NCBI GenBank assembly: GCA_032768795.1
Contig: CP136490.1
Coordinates: 8,246,001 to 8,310,000, forward strand
Length of the DNA stretch: 64,000 bases
Direction of reading: 5' to 3'
DNA from: Tremella fuciformis
Lineage: Eukaryota > Basidiomycota > Tremellomycetes > Tremellales > Tremellaceae
Shown here piece by piece: positions 48,050 through 58,050 of the stretch. Below the pieces are notes generated by a model. That model did not search any database, was not told the origin of the DNA, and saw only the letters and a list, made by a program, of their open reading frames with translations. Every line of letters starts with the position of its first letter. The first letter of the stretch is position 1. The position numbers were made by a program, and so were the translations under genes.

Positions 48050-49060
48050 CTAGGCAGCGGGCGCAGCCGCCGGAGCCTCCTCTTTAGGTGCTGCGGGCTG
48101 TTCGGGCGCAGCAGCCTCCTCCTTCTCTGCGACATGTCAGCGAGAATCTCACAAAAGCTCTCTTGATCAGCGCACCGTTCATGTCCGAGGTCCAGAGGGT
48201 CAGGTTGTCACGGAGAAGCTGCATGATGAGTGTCGAGTCCCTGAAAAGTCAGCGAGGAGAATTCCATCTCTCAATAGTCCCACTTGTACGACTCCTCGGA
48301 AAGCGTGTCGAGCTCGGCAATCGCGTCGTCAAAGGCCTGCTTGGCGAGGTGGCAAGCACGATCCGGGCTGTTGAGGATCTCGTAGCTGGATATCAGCACG
48401 GATACACGACCGCCAAGATTGAGACAACTCACTAGAACACCGAGAAGTTGAGGGCCAAACCCAGGCGGATGGGGTGGGTTGGCGGGAGCTCGGTGACGGC
48501 GACGTCGGAAGCAGCCTTGTAGGCCTCGAGCGACTTGTCCGCAGACTCCTTTCGCTTGTCGCCGGTAGCGAACTCGGCAAGGTATCGGTGGTAGTCTCCC
48601 ATCCTGCCGATAAGCCCAATCACGCGATCAGCCTGGCGAAATGCTCACATCTTGTGGTAGAACACCTTGGACTCGCCAGAGGCGGCCGAGGGGATGAGGT
48701 GCTTCTCCAGAACGTCAAGAATGTCCTCGCAGATCTTGGCGAGCTCGGCCTCGATCTTCTCCCGGTACGACTTGATCATGGCGACCTGGGCCTCGTTGCC
48801 CTTGGACTCCTCCTTCTGCTCGATGGAGGAGACGATGCGCCATGAGGCACGACGGGCACCAATGACGTTCTTGTAGGCGACCGAAAGGAGATTGCGCTCC
48901 TCGACAGTCAACTCCTGGTCGGAAGAGGCAACGGTCTTCATGTTCTCGACCATTTCTATAACGTCAATACGGCTCATAGATCGGTTCCGATCGGCTCACC
49001 CTCATATCGCTCAGCCTGCTCAGCGAGCTTGGCGAGGTAGACGGAGTCTTCGCGGGACAT
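48050..49060 (-). CDS. BMH1: 14-3-3 protein
   Basis: [20 protein letters not shown] begins the canonical nine-helix fold. Blocks in order: [40 protein letters not shown] (with the phosphopeptide-binding Lys and Arg), [20 protein letters not shown] (binding Arg and Tyr), [20 protein letters not shown] and [20 protein letters not shown], then [20 protein letters not shown]. The C-terminal tail is acidic and Ala/Pro-rich ([15 protein letters not shown]). Known role: phosphoserine-dependent regulator of kinases, transcription factors and metabolism. A 5' UTR intron seems to end directly before the ATG. Confidence 0.95.
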
Positions 49061-49332
49061 CTGTGGAGTCAGCGACTGCATTGCATAGCACTCCGCATGC
49101 AAGGTTTGCCGAGCCGATCGCCCAGGCGCGTCTCGGCATGCAGCTGTCCGACAGATCACCAACGATGCGTGATGCACCGATAGACGCGTCGTCAGGTTAT
49201 TGTGCACGGCCCATTCGCCGCCCAATCCGCGCCATAAGCGGGAATGTGGGCGGAAGGCGCGTGAGTTGCGATCCAACGCTCTTTCGACGACGCCAGACGC
49301 GCGGAGTGGGATGAAGAGGCGAGAAGACTCAC
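49061..49332 (-). other. Probable 5' UTR intron of the 14-3-3 gene
   Basis: On the minus strand a GTGAGT donor follows CAAC at 49332, and a GCTGACTCCACAG acceptor abuts the ATG at 49060. This would be a 272-nt leader intron, far longer than the coding introns of this window. Confidence 0.45.
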
Positions 49333-50602
49333 GTTGATAGCTGTTGATCGAGATGGCGGGGGGTGCGCAGCGTCGATCACGTCAATGCGTGGCGAAAAAG
49401 GTCGGGTTGAGGGTGATCGAGAGATGATGAGGTTGAAAAGGAAGTGAGAGAAGCGCGGGTTGTGGTCGAGGAAAGGGAAGAGGCGTCGTCAGCGACGTGC
49501 TCTTGTTCTACTATCACGACTGGGGAGAAACCCCGCTCTCTCTGAAGTGTTCGAGTGATCGGAGTGCAAGGTGACACGTCACAAGATGTCGGTGGAGTGA
49601 CGGGGGCTGCGCGACTCGACAAAGGATGGACACGCTTGGATGGGGGGAGTGGTAGGTGTGAGATAGATGAGGGGGTCAAGAAGGAGCTGCACTGGAAGGC
49701 CAAGCAAGGAGGAAGCGATGACGAGAAAGAAGAATGGATGTAGAGAGAGACAAAGAGTGTCGACCCCCCGACTGCTCGTCGTCTCGCTGGCGCGCGCGCC
49801 CCTCTCTCCCCCTGTCTCCCTCCTGTTTCGGCCTTGCACAGCTCTGCCCGCTGCGCCTCGCCCATTCCCCATTTGGCGATTGGATGTTGATCGTGCGACC
49901 AGACTCACCTGTGTATGGGATGGATGCGGGTGTCTTGATAGGAATGCAAAGCGGTCAAGAGAGTGATTGATATATAAAGGAAGAGAGCGAATAAGGGGTG
50001 GTCGTTGGTGGTGAGGAGGTGAGGTGGTGGGAGCGAGAGGCGAGGTGCCCGACTGGGGTGTAGTGGGTTGGGCGCTAGGACCGCCTCCCTCTCTCACCGG
50101 ACCCTGGCCCTCACTCTCGGCCTTAGTCTCACTACCTGCTATTAGGTGTCGGGGTTATGTTTCGTGGCACTTTATTGCCCCCCCCAATGTCGTCATCCTG
50201 ATAAGCGATCCTCCCCTCGAATAGGCACCTCATGACCCTCAATGGGATAGGCACCCTGGCGGCAACGTTCATCAGCTGGAGAGGTCGACTCGCCGCGTAG
50301 GCCATTCAATTGGGTTTAGAACCAATTCTTCTTCACTTCTTCGACGATTCTCACACTTTGACCACCAAGCAGGTCGGGAGCACCACGATCTGGTAGAGCG
50401 CTCATCGCTCCCCGATACGTCCCTGGACACGACTCCACACTCGTCCTTCTCAGCACACCTCACTCGCCAACGTCGCGACTGTCTTTCCTTTCTCCCCCAC
50501 GGTCAGCTCACATATCGTCCCACGTTTCAATATCATCTCCGGCCTCGGTCTTGATTGACCAGTACATACCTCCGTAATCTAGCCAATATCGATCATTCCA
50601 AT
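49333..50602. promoter_or_regulatory. Divergent promoter region of 14-3-3 and UPF0662 genes
   Basis: About 1.27 kb. ORFs here are Ser/Pro/Thr low complexity with no motif. TATATAAAG occurs at about 49970. CT-rich and AG-rich tracts dominate. No convincing gene or RNA. Confidence 0.4.
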
Positions 50603-52497
50603 ATGGTACCTCAGGTCAGTGTGCAGCTCCAAGCCTGCCTGACTGCCCGGATATGCCTCGTTCTCATGCTGAATCAACAGGAGGAGCTGCCCATTCTCGA
50701 GGCCCTGATCAACATCAGGAACCGCCTCACCGCTCTGAAAATGGTGTGTCGTCCCACCCCTGTCCTCCTATGCGCGCGCTGACCAGCAGGACACGACCAA
50801 GTTCATCCGAGCACAAGACGTCATGTCCATCTACAATGCGGTAGTCAAACAAGGTGAGCTCAGATACGATGGAAGCGGTACGAGCTGATCACCCAAGTGA
50901 CAAAGCTCAACTCGATACGGGACGAGCAAGCAACTCAAGCAGCATCTCTCAATGGATCAGCCGCCGGACCTTCGACGCAAACTGCTCAAGCAGCCGCTCC
51001 ACCAGAGCCTAATCGAGTGGATACCATCCTCGCAGACGTCTTCGGTCTTTTGAGCTTGTTCTTCCTCACCATTGGAAAGAGCCGAGAGACTCCGGCAACA
51101 TATTGTCAAATAGCGAGCATGCGTGTGAGTATCGATCGCACTTGTCACCCAGAACTCTGCTGAGATTCGCAGGGCATCCTATCGCATATGAACGAAACAG
51201 GCGCCTATACCGAAGCCTTCCTACTACCTTTCCGCGAGAGACTCGATGCCTTGAAGCAGATTCTAAAGCAGGATTCGCAAGAGGGAAAGCATCCCGAGCC
51301 CATCGTACGGCTTATGATGAGAAAGCTAGAGGGTGTCGGTGAGCATCCGCGCCCTTTACGAGATCGCCCGCTGACGTCCGAGAGCGCCAATATGATCACC
51401 TCATGGCATCGATATCCGTGCTCTCGGTGGAGCTGGTGCCGATACATCAACGCCTAGTCCATTTGAGGAAGACACTGGCATTCTTGTCTGGCGAGGAGAA
51501 ACTCAACAAGCAAGAATTCAAGGCGGCAGTGGAGGAGCTACGGAAGATAGACTCGTGAGTTATGCCTTCCCGCTACCATTCAGCATGCTGATTGACTAGT
51601 AAACGTGTCGATGGCAAGTTTCTTGGTCCTGGAGGATCATCTGTGCCCGAAGGACAAGCACTGCTTTCCGGGCTTCTCGATGCGAATTTCGACGTCGTTC
51701 AGGACATCAAAGCGCGCGAGGCCGCCGACGATGTCAATCCGGCTCTCAAGCCGATCTGGGAAAGGCTGTCGGAGATGAAGGCTCAGCTGGAGCAGCTACG
51801 TGAGCAAACATACCAAGCTTCTCGTGGGTCATGCTGACGCTACAGTATTGACACATCGTTGGACTCTACGCGAGACGGACCTGTACAAGTAAGGCTCCAG
51901 CTCGATGTCTATGAGCAACGCTCACACATGCAGCTACGCTCTCTCGCTACGAGAGATCGACCAGATGCGAGTGGATGGCAAATTCGTGGACGCCGAAGGC
52001 AACAAAGCAGAGGGACAATATGTGAGCGGCTCACACTTTCGAGATTTACGACTTTGACTGATCGACAGGCCCTTCTGTTTCTCTTGCGTCGGTGTTACGG
52101 CTTGATCTACCGATTGATGTCCGAGTCCGAACCGATATCAGAAGAATTAATGCCAATTGTTAGTGTTTCACTGTATCAAACGGGTTGCGCTGAAGTATAG
52201 GCAAACAAACTCTCGACTATCAAAAAGTGCCTCAACGAGGTGCTCAAGTATGGAGGACCATATTCGCCTCGCGACTTGTATCCCTATCACTTGGCGCTGC
52301 ATCAGATCGACCAGCTTCGAAAAGATGGCAAGTTCTACGCCGATGACGGAAGCATACCTGAGGGTCAAGCCATCCTCGTCGCCCAGCTAAGCGAAGCCCA
52401 CGAGTTGCTGGAGATGCTAAAGGAGAGCATGAGTGATGAAGAGGACGACAGCGGGGATGAGCTGGAAGTGGCAGAGTCTGTCGCCGTGGCAGCGTGA
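50603..52497 (+). CDS. UPF0662 / DUF2408 family protein
   Basis: First exon ATG GTA CCT CAG, then an intron of about 65 nt and EELPILEALINIRNRLTALK. About ten short introns follow. Blocks: MDTTKFIRAQDVMSIYNAVV, RVDTILADVFGLLSLFFLTI, GKSRETPATYCQIASMRGIL, FRERLDALKQILKQ, then the repeated signature RKIDSKRVDGKFLGPGGSSV, REIDQMRVDGKFVDAEGNKA and HQIDQLRKDGKFYADDGSIP, three copies of an (E/Q)IDxxRxDGKF motif. The C-terminus is acidic (MSDEEDDSGDELEVAE). A fungal family of cytosolic, mostly helical proteins without an assigned function. Confidence 0.85.
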
Positions 52498-52806
52498 GTG
52501 TGGCAGATAGGAAGATAAAATGGAGTGGCGCGAGCGAGCACTTTTTGGGCATTGTGTAACATTCAACCTGCATACATGCAACACATCCACTCTCCGCTTC
52601 ACAAATGTTGGCGGAATGAATGTCTGTGCCGGCGAAGCTTCAGACTTTCACTATCATTAAGCGAAGGCCAACTGACGTTTCAGCTCATCCTCCACACATA
52701 TTGCCGCACAGGTGACAGAGTATATAGGATGTGCGCTTCTCGCCCCTTCCCTACAGAATATCCGAGCTTGTCTGTTCGAATCGACACCAAGCTACTCGTA
52801 TACAGT
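52498..52806. other. Intergenic, boundary between conserved and orphan gene blocks
   Basis: About 310 bp. A GAGTATATAGG element at 52718-52728 lies about 80 bp upstream of the next start and could be its TATA box. No conserved gene. Confidence 0.4.
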
Positions 52807-53555
52807 ATGGCCAGGCGCGACGACGACTACAGGTGGCAACATTGCTCCACCTTAACAGTATTCCATGTAGACACCCTCGCCAACACGGAATCGCAAGGTC
52901 CCTCGGCTTCGCATACGACCCCGCAGACGACCACGCTCGCTTCGCAGGCGTGCCCTGGCAGGACGACGACCCCAACGTGCCCGTAGGCAGTATCCTCACA
53001 TACACACTTTCCCCCGATCTGCGAACGGCCACGGCGACGACGACGGCGGCAGACCAGACGCAGGACGTTGGGATGATCTATCAACTTCCGGTCGCACAGA
53101 GATTCTACGGCTCGGACGCCAGTCTGCCCGACCCGAACGCTTGGGCTGCCAACTCCCACTCACAGCTTGCTTTTGCGGCTGACTCTGCACTGGACTATGG
53201 GAGCGCGTCTGGGATGAGGTTTGACCACCAGCTACAGGATTTGCATGTGCACGATAGCGGTGCGCGGCGGCATGAGCGAGACCAGTATGAAGAGAGGAGG
53301 CTCGCGGCGCGCGCGGCGAGTGATGCTGGTGCTGCTGCTGCTGCCAGTGCCACTGATGGGACTGCCTCCACGGATGGCACGCCTACAGAGACTGATGAAT
53401 GGCGGTATCGATCGGCCGGCTCGCAGGCGGGGTTCGACACTAATTATGGGAGCACCAGTGCGTCAACAGGTCGGAGAACGCGGCGCCACCATGAGCGTGA
53501 GAGGAGAGATCGGACTGCCTGGGACACTGGGCTTCCAGACTACTCGCGCCATTGA
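52807..53555 (+). CDS. Hypothetical protein
   Basis: Two exons (52807-52832 and 52871-53555) give 236 residues. The start is MARRDDDYRHPRQHGIARSL after removing a 38-nt GTGGCA...GTAG intron. The middle carries GFAYDPADDHARFAGVPWQD, VGSILTYTLSPDLRTATAT and VGMIYQLPVAQRFYGSD; the C-terminal third is Ala/Thr-rich and then strongly Arg/Glu/His charged (GRRTRRHHERERRDRTAWDT). No membrane segment or signal peptide. Family not recognised. The first exon is short and could be replaced by a start further upstream in another frame. Confidence 0.5.
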
Positions 53556-53930
53556 TATGCGTCCTGACGAGACTGCGCCGAGTGTAGAAGAGTCCCGTCC
53601 TTGCAGGCAGCAGCCTGCTCTGCTCGTGCATGCATTCAGGATTCATACCCTCTTTCTGACTGCCCTATCTGAGATTGTTCAGCGCATTGATGCTCTCAGC
53701 ACGAGCACAGCCGTCACTGACGATCGTGAACAGGGAGTTTTCGCAATAACTCGTTCAGATACCCAGCCACGCTGCTCATCCTTTCAGTTCAAGAGCGGCC
53801 GTATCTTGTGTGCGCTTCACGACCCCACTTGCGACTTCACATCCCAATCCATCCCTCATTAGCCACATCTGCCCAACGTCAGCCAATCAACCCACATTTA
53901 CCCCCTTCGGCAACTCGACGACAAGCCACA

Positions 53931-54347
53931 ATGATGTGCTGCGTGGCTTCGCGTTCGAAAAGCGGCAAGTGGTGCGATTGCAGCACGTACAGAGGTCCAT
54001 ACCCTGGCGGACTGGAATTCGAGCAAGTCAACCCTACCGGTTCGGGCTACCAATCGCAAGGAGGCATGGACGCCGGTGGCGGCCAGCACACACGCCCCGG
54101 ATCGGGCGTATCGGGTGTCCAGAGCCTTGGAACGAAGGATTCTGGCTCTGACCGAGCCACCTTCAGACCGCGATGGTTGCCGCCCGACTCAGCAGATCCT
54201 TCCCCTGTGGCTTCTAGCCGCATTGAGACCGGGCCCTGGGGCACGCAGACTTCCGTGGTGCAGCAAGCTCCGGAGACAGAGACGGCGCCGTCCGAGCCTG
54301 ACCAAGCGGGCACTTCGGCGCCCGCGCCAGCCGAGGAGTCGGCATGA
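53931..54347 (+). CDS. Hypothetical small Cys-tipped protein
   Basis: Single-exon ORF of 138 codons, ATG in good context after a pyrimidine-rich leader. The first 20 residues, MMCCVASRSKSGKWCDCSTY, contain five Cys and basic residues, a pattern seen in palmitoylated N-termini. The rest is Gly/Ser/Pro-rich and disordered, ending AGTSAPAPAEESA. No known domain. It opens the orphan cluster. Confidence 0.42.
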   Translation: MMCCVASRSKSGKWCDCSTYRGPYPGGLEFEQVNPTGSGYQSQGGMDAGGGQHTRPGSGVSGVQSLGTKDSGSDRATFRPRWLPPDSADPSPVASSRIETGPWGTQTSVVQQAPETETAPSEPDQAGTSAPAPAEESA

Positions 54348-54810
54348 GAGGTGAACTTTCGACCCCGTCCTAGAGGAGCGCGGGAGAGAAGAGAGAGGGA
54401 AGCAGTCACTGGTGCACATATCCCCTCGTACTCTTGCGCTTTGCATATCCGTACTCTGTGAGGCGTCGGCAGCTACGGAAGGATATACATGGGTCGAAGG
54501 GGGCTCTAAGCTTTTCGGTACGATCGTCTTTGGAGACAGGTCGTCACGGTAGTATATACCTTCTCCCCTATTCGACAACCCGTCGACTGTGTCCGTCTAT
54601 GTACTGTGTCAGCATTTATTTCCATCCGACGCTGCCGTCGAGCCCTCAGCAAACAAGCAGCAGAGCAATTACCAACGCGAGCTGACAAGGTAAGATACAC
54701 GAAGGGGACGTCCTTTGACGTGGATTCGGGAGGCCCCTGGCTGAGTCAAAGACAATATTTTCCGTGCGCACAGGAGCGAACCACCGTCGTCTGCCTTCAC
54801 ACACTGCATC
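54348..54810. other. Intergenic, no supported gene
   Basis: About 460 bp between two orphan ORFs; only short ORFs without motifs. Confidence 0.4.
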
Positions 54811-55176
54811 ATGTCTTGCTCTGGTAGGTGCTCTTCTAGTAAAGAACGGAGGACGAGCTTCTCGCTTTCCGGCAACCTGAACGATTGCATGGGGGGCAAC
54901 CCGGGCAGCGACCTGTTCCCAGGGTCCGACGACCACGTCAAACCCACTGAATTAACGCCGCAATCGGGTGTCATCTCCAATCAGTATATGCCAGAGCCCG
55001 ACACCGGCTACGAGGGCTTCGACACTTCCGACCGCGATGGCGGAAAGTGGATACCTCTCCTTTATCCTCGTCCAGAGGCAACATTTTTGCAAAGACTCGT
55101 TAAACAGTTATATCACGTTTCAACCCCTTACGGTTCCCCTGCGAACCTCAACCTGCACCGCCTCACTTCTAAGTGA
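54811..55176 (+). CDS. Hypothetical small protein, tail present in a duplicated segment
   Basis: 121 codons, intronless. Starts MSCSGRCSSSKERRTSFSLS, again a Cys/Ser/basic tip, then an acidic Gly/Asp middle. The last third (LYPRPEATFLQRLVKQLYHV) is matched in the same frame by a relic at 58770-58860 (LYVRSEATLLQSLMKQSYHV), which suggests that this end was coding before duplication. No known family. Confidence 0.38.
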   Translation: MSCSGRCSSSKERRTSFSLSGNLNDCMGGNPGSDLFPGSDDHVKPTELTPQSGVISNQYMPEPDTGYEGFDTSDRDGGKWIPLLYPRPEATFLQRLVKQLYHVSTPYGSPANLNLHRLTSK

Positions 55177-55205
55177 TTGCTGCATCCCAAGTCCCCCCAC
55201 CAGCC
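55074..55205. repeat. Duplicated segment, copy A
   Basis: Aligns over its whole length with 58791-58915, with small gaps and many substitutions (AGAGGCAACA at the start, CCCACCAGCC at the end). In both copies a MGxKLSK gene follows 220-280 bp downstream on the same strand, so the duplication unit covered the end of one gene and the start of the next. Confidence 0.75.
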
Positions 55206-55480
55206 TTGTAGCTCGAGAGGAGAGACTGCGCCTCTTCGCATAATTTCACATGACAATAATCCGTGATAATATGGTGTCTTACCCTTGGTCTTCGATTGCC
55301 ATTCGAGAGACTGTCAAAGACCTTCCTGCAAGGACTGAGATACCAGGGGCAATCAGAGATAGCCGTGGGCACTGGGCCTGCTGAATCCCGCTAGCCTTCA
55401 TCGCCTGTTCTGCCATCTACTCAAGACATCAATGAGATTCCGTGGTCGCGTAAGATTCCATACAGTGCTTCCCAGTCCAG

Positions 55481-55684
55481 ATGGGCTCGAAGCTCTCGAA
55501 GCCTTCTGCAAGTGGGCAGAAACGCTCTACGGCTGACAATAAAGGCGGCGCCTCGTCGCGCATCCCCGATAATTATCCAAGCAGGACTTCCGCCAGCAAT
55601 CAAGAATCAATCGTCAGCCCCGGATCCCGTGTTGCAAGCTCAGAATCGCAGATCACCATCGCATGCTCAGTAGCAAGTGTCTAG
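55481..55684 (+). CDS. Small MGSKLSK protein, predicted N-myristoylated
   Basis: 67 codons, intronless: MGSKLSKPSASGQKRSTADN, then a Ser-rich tail with no fold signals. Gly at 2, Ser at 6 and Lys at 7 fit the N-myristoyltransferase consensus, and basic residues nearby would add membrane affinity. Paralogue of 59132 (MGTKLSKRS) and, more distantly, 56043 (MKSKLSKRF); nucleotide identity around the start codon is obvious (AAGCTCTCGAA in all three). Much shorter than its two relatives and perhaps truncated. Function unknown. Confidence 0.5.
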   Translation: MGSKLSKPSASGQKRSTADNKGGASSRIPDNYPSRTSASNQESIVSPGSRVASSESQITIACSVASV

Positions 55685-56042
55685 TCTTGTGTAGGGGTCT
55701 CCTGATGGCTGCCGAAATTATGAGTCTTGGCACGTCATCTTCTTCAGCGTGGACTGCCTTTGGGAGAATGTGGCTATAACGGACAGACGCGAGCCGTTCC
55801 ACCCTGTAACAATCTTTACGATTCCGTCCTTCTGAATTCGAATATCGGATGACCGAAGCCTGGAACGCACTTCCATCGTGCCATCGCGGCCTTCCTTAAA
55901 ATCCAGGAATCACTCTCAGTTTGAAGCGGTCTGGTGGCGAATAGAAATTCTCTCTAACAAGGGATGGATGGGGCCTTTCGCTCTGTCCTATGCCGTACTG
56001 TATACTCGGGCCATCCGTATAGCACCTCTTCGCAGTCTAGTT
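55685..56042. other. Intergenic, no supported gene
   Basis: About 360 bp. The downstream frame stays open upstream to about 55878, but the paralogues place the start at 56043. Confidence 0.4.
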
Positions 56043-56504
56043 ATGAAATCCAAGCTCTCGAAACGTTTCAGGCGCTCAAGTAGACACGACGCAAGCACAG
56101 GCGACACCACCGTAAGACCCGCGACCGGGAAACTGCTGACCAAGGCCCGCTCTTGGTTCCGTCGCACGGTTCTGTCTAATCGTGAACGGCGAACTTCGGG
56201 GGACGCAGATGGGATCTCGACAGACCTGATGCCCTTGCTTGGCCAATCTGACTGGGGTTTGGCACCCAGGCGGCCGACTAAGGTCTCAGTCCGGGAAATA
56301 GAGAAGTCCAATATCATTATAGACAATCTTGTAGCCATGGGGATCTTGAGTGCCCGCTCCGCCGTGGAGAGTAAGGTCCCACTGCCCCTTTCTGTCACGG
56401 AAGACAGGCCAAGTCTGGAATATCTGGCGCGAACGGGAGAAGAACCAGAGCGCTCGAAAATGGAGAATTATCACGAACATACATTAGGGGGCATGCAGTC
56501 ATAA
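56043..56504 (+). CDS. MKSKLSK paralogue, ends inside a repeat
   Basis: 153 codons from the ATG matching the paralogues: MKSKLSKRFRRSSRHDASTG. The N-terminal Gly needed for myristoylation is replaced by Lys. A basic stretch (KLLTKARSWFRRTVLSNRER) is followed by IDNLVAMGILSARSAV, which resembles NNSLVERLRAVGVFDKETA in the paralogue at 59132. The last 12 codons and the stop lie within the first 130-bp direct repeat (from 56469), so the original C-terminus may have been replaced by insertion. The frame is open upstream to 55878. Confidence 0.45.
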   Translation: MKSKLSKRFRRSSRHDASTGDTTVRPATGKLLTKARSWFRRTVLSNRERRTSGDADGISTDLMPLLGQSDWGLAPRRPTKVSVREIEKSNIIIDNLVAMGILSARSAVESKVPLPLSVTEDRPSLEYLARTGEEPERSKMENYHEHTLGGMQS

Positions 56505-56598
56505 CGTCCTGTAAAAGGCTCAATATCAAGCTCGGTAGGAACCGGCTTGATCCCCCTATAAGCGTACCTAATCTGAACTACATACTGGATCATGACAG
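56469..56598. repeat. 130-bp direct repeat, copy 1
   Basis: Identical by eye to 56890-57019 over all 130 bases, starting TATCACGAAC and ending CATGACAG. Contains the internal fold-back ATCAAGC...GCTTGAT. The ends do not carry TG...CA, so a standard LTR is not indicated. Confidence 0.9.
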
Positions 56599-56644
56599 TC
56601 GCCCCCCGGTTATAGGCGACGTCCTCGTCGGCTCTATGGCCTGA

Positions 56645-56710
56645 ATTGGCTCTTTGGCCCTGGATGATTGGCTCTTTGGCCGTGGACAATTGGCTCTTTG
56701 GCCCTGAATA
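56645..56710. repeat. 22-bp tandem repeat x3 in the element core
   Basis: Three units starting ATTGGCTCTTTGGCC at 56645, 56667 and 56689, exact spacing 22, the intervening bases differing slightly. Confidence 0.85.
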
Positions 56711-56793
56711 TATGGCTCGGAGGCCTTGTGGTAGACTAGTATTTTCTCGTAACTAACAACTACATAATGGTACGCTTCTGAACCGAAACCTTG

Positions 56794-56857
56794 CTTGGCT
56801 TTAGCCAAGAGTTTCCAAGCCAGGTACCTCCGAATACGACTGAAGCATTCAGTCGTA
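56794..56857. repeat. Two perfect palindromes in the element core
   Basis: CTTGGCT-TT-AGCCAAG at 56794-56809 and TACGACTGAA-GCA-TTCAGTCGTA at 56835-56857. Both could form stems of 7 and 10 bp in RNA or single-stranded DNA. Confidence 0.8.
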
Positions 56858-56889
56858 ATCGAACGTCTGACCCGTTGAGCTTGATATAC

Positions 56890-57019
56890 TATCACGAACA
56901 TACATTAGGGGGCATGCAGTCATAACGTCCTGTAAAAGGCTCAATATCAAGCTCGGTAGGAACCGGCTTGATCCCCCTATAAGCGTACCTAATCTGAACT
57001 ACATACTGGATCATGACAG
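56890..57019. repeat. 130-bp direct repeat, copy 2
   Basis: Second copy, 421 bp downstream of the first in the same orientation. Identity implies a recent event or ongoing homogenisation. Confidence 0.9.
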
Positions 57020-57736
57020 AATGGCTGCAGCACCTAGCAGTGCATGCGGTGGACCATTTGTGTTGATGCATTCACCTGTACAGTACAGTCCAGCCAAGCC
57101 ACGAGTTTAGACTCGACAAGAGCGATGTCCACGGGTGACATTGGGGATTGAGTTGTATATTTGGCGCCAATTGCACATGGATGCCACATGTAGAATGCGA
57201 ACTACCGAGCCGTCTCGTGGGGCGGAGTCGCTTGATCGCCACCTCGACCTGGCACAATGACCTTCCTGTCCCTCTCTCGACCTCACCGTTGTGCGAAGCA
57301 TAGGTCACGACTGCGACCCAGACGCCGACTGAGTTCGGTCGAGATCCCTGGCTACAGGCAACCAATAGTACAGTATGAAAAACATGTAGGGTCGACAGAC
57401 GGCAGCCATGGCGCAACCGGTCATAGAATGCATATACATTGTACGAAGCGTTTCGTTCCGGCAGGTCGCCAGGCAGCGCTGGTTTTGCAAGAGATCTTTC
57501 CCATCACTGGCAATTTGCTACCTCAACTTCCACCGCTGACTGTAGCCATGCGGTCATCTGTAACATCAGGTCAAGATTACGAGGGTTCGAGCGCCGATCT
57601 CCGGGTTTCTTGTTGGTGGTAGACTTGAAAAGCTTTGTTGTCAGGCGAGCAACAGATGATCGAAGTAAAGAAGGTGGGGACGGCGCGCTGGAAGACCGAT
57701 CATTGGACGGCATGGTTGGCTCTGGTAATTCAATCT

Positions 57737-57787
57737 ACTATAATAAAAGAACACGACTCCGAGAATTGACCGAGATAAACCATGTGG
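57737..57787. repeat. Imperfect 51-bp repeat, copy 1
   Basis: Matches 57885-57935 with an offset of 148 bp; shared core AGAATTGACC(G/A)AGA(T/C)AAACCATGTGGA. Copies of an old tandem duplication or of a short dispersed repeat. Confidence 0.7.
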
Positions 57788-57884
57788 AAACCATGTGGCT
57801 TAAGCTAACCCGATTAGGCTATCTTGGACCTTGCAATTACAGTTGTTTGCTAATACTATTACCTTTGACAGCCCATTCCAACCT

Positions 57885-57935
57885 ACCGTATAATAGATCA
57901 CGGCACCAAGAATTGACCAAGACAAACCATGTGGA
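57885..57935. repeat. Imperfect 51-bp repeat, copy 2
   Basis: Second member of the pair with 57737-57787, same orientation. Confidence 0.7.
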
Positions 57936-58050
57936 TCCCACAATGTCCAGCCGACATAAGTCCAGAGACCACCAGAGCCCCCCATTCAAGCTTTCTTCAT
58001 GCATGTGCTGGGGGCTTCACCTGCTTAATACACTATCGTTCACTCAAAAT

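Larger units (their letters stand above)
56469..57019. mobile_element. Candidate small composite element with terminal direct repeats
   Basis: Two exact 130-bp repeats flank a 291-bp core that has no ORF of note but contains three tandem 22-bp units and two perfect palindromes. The layout resembles a terminal-repeat retrotransposon in miniature or a non-autonomous element, but I see no target-site duplication, primer-binding site or TG/CA ends. It interrupts or ends the ORF at 56043. Confidence 0.4.
57020..58050. other. Gene-poor stretch with an imperfect repeat pair
   Basis: A 234-codon ORF (57439-58143, plus) crosses it but has no recognisable domain and overlaps the opposite-strand gene ending at 58051. 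The only structure is the repeat pair listed separately. Base composition is more AT-rich than in the conserved block (by eye). Confidence 0.4.

Noticed and set aside
56645..56710. CRISPR-like array
   Set aside because: Three tightly tandem 22-bp units with no unique spacers, in a eukaryotic genome.
56469..57019. Standard LTR retrotransposon or solo LTRs
   Set aside because: Repeat ends are TATCAC and GACAG, not TG and CA; no primer-binding site, polypurine tract or retroviral-type coding sequence in the core.
57578..57605. tRNA B-box-like GGTTCGAGCGCC
   Set aside because: No matching A box upstream at the right distance and no acceptor stem.
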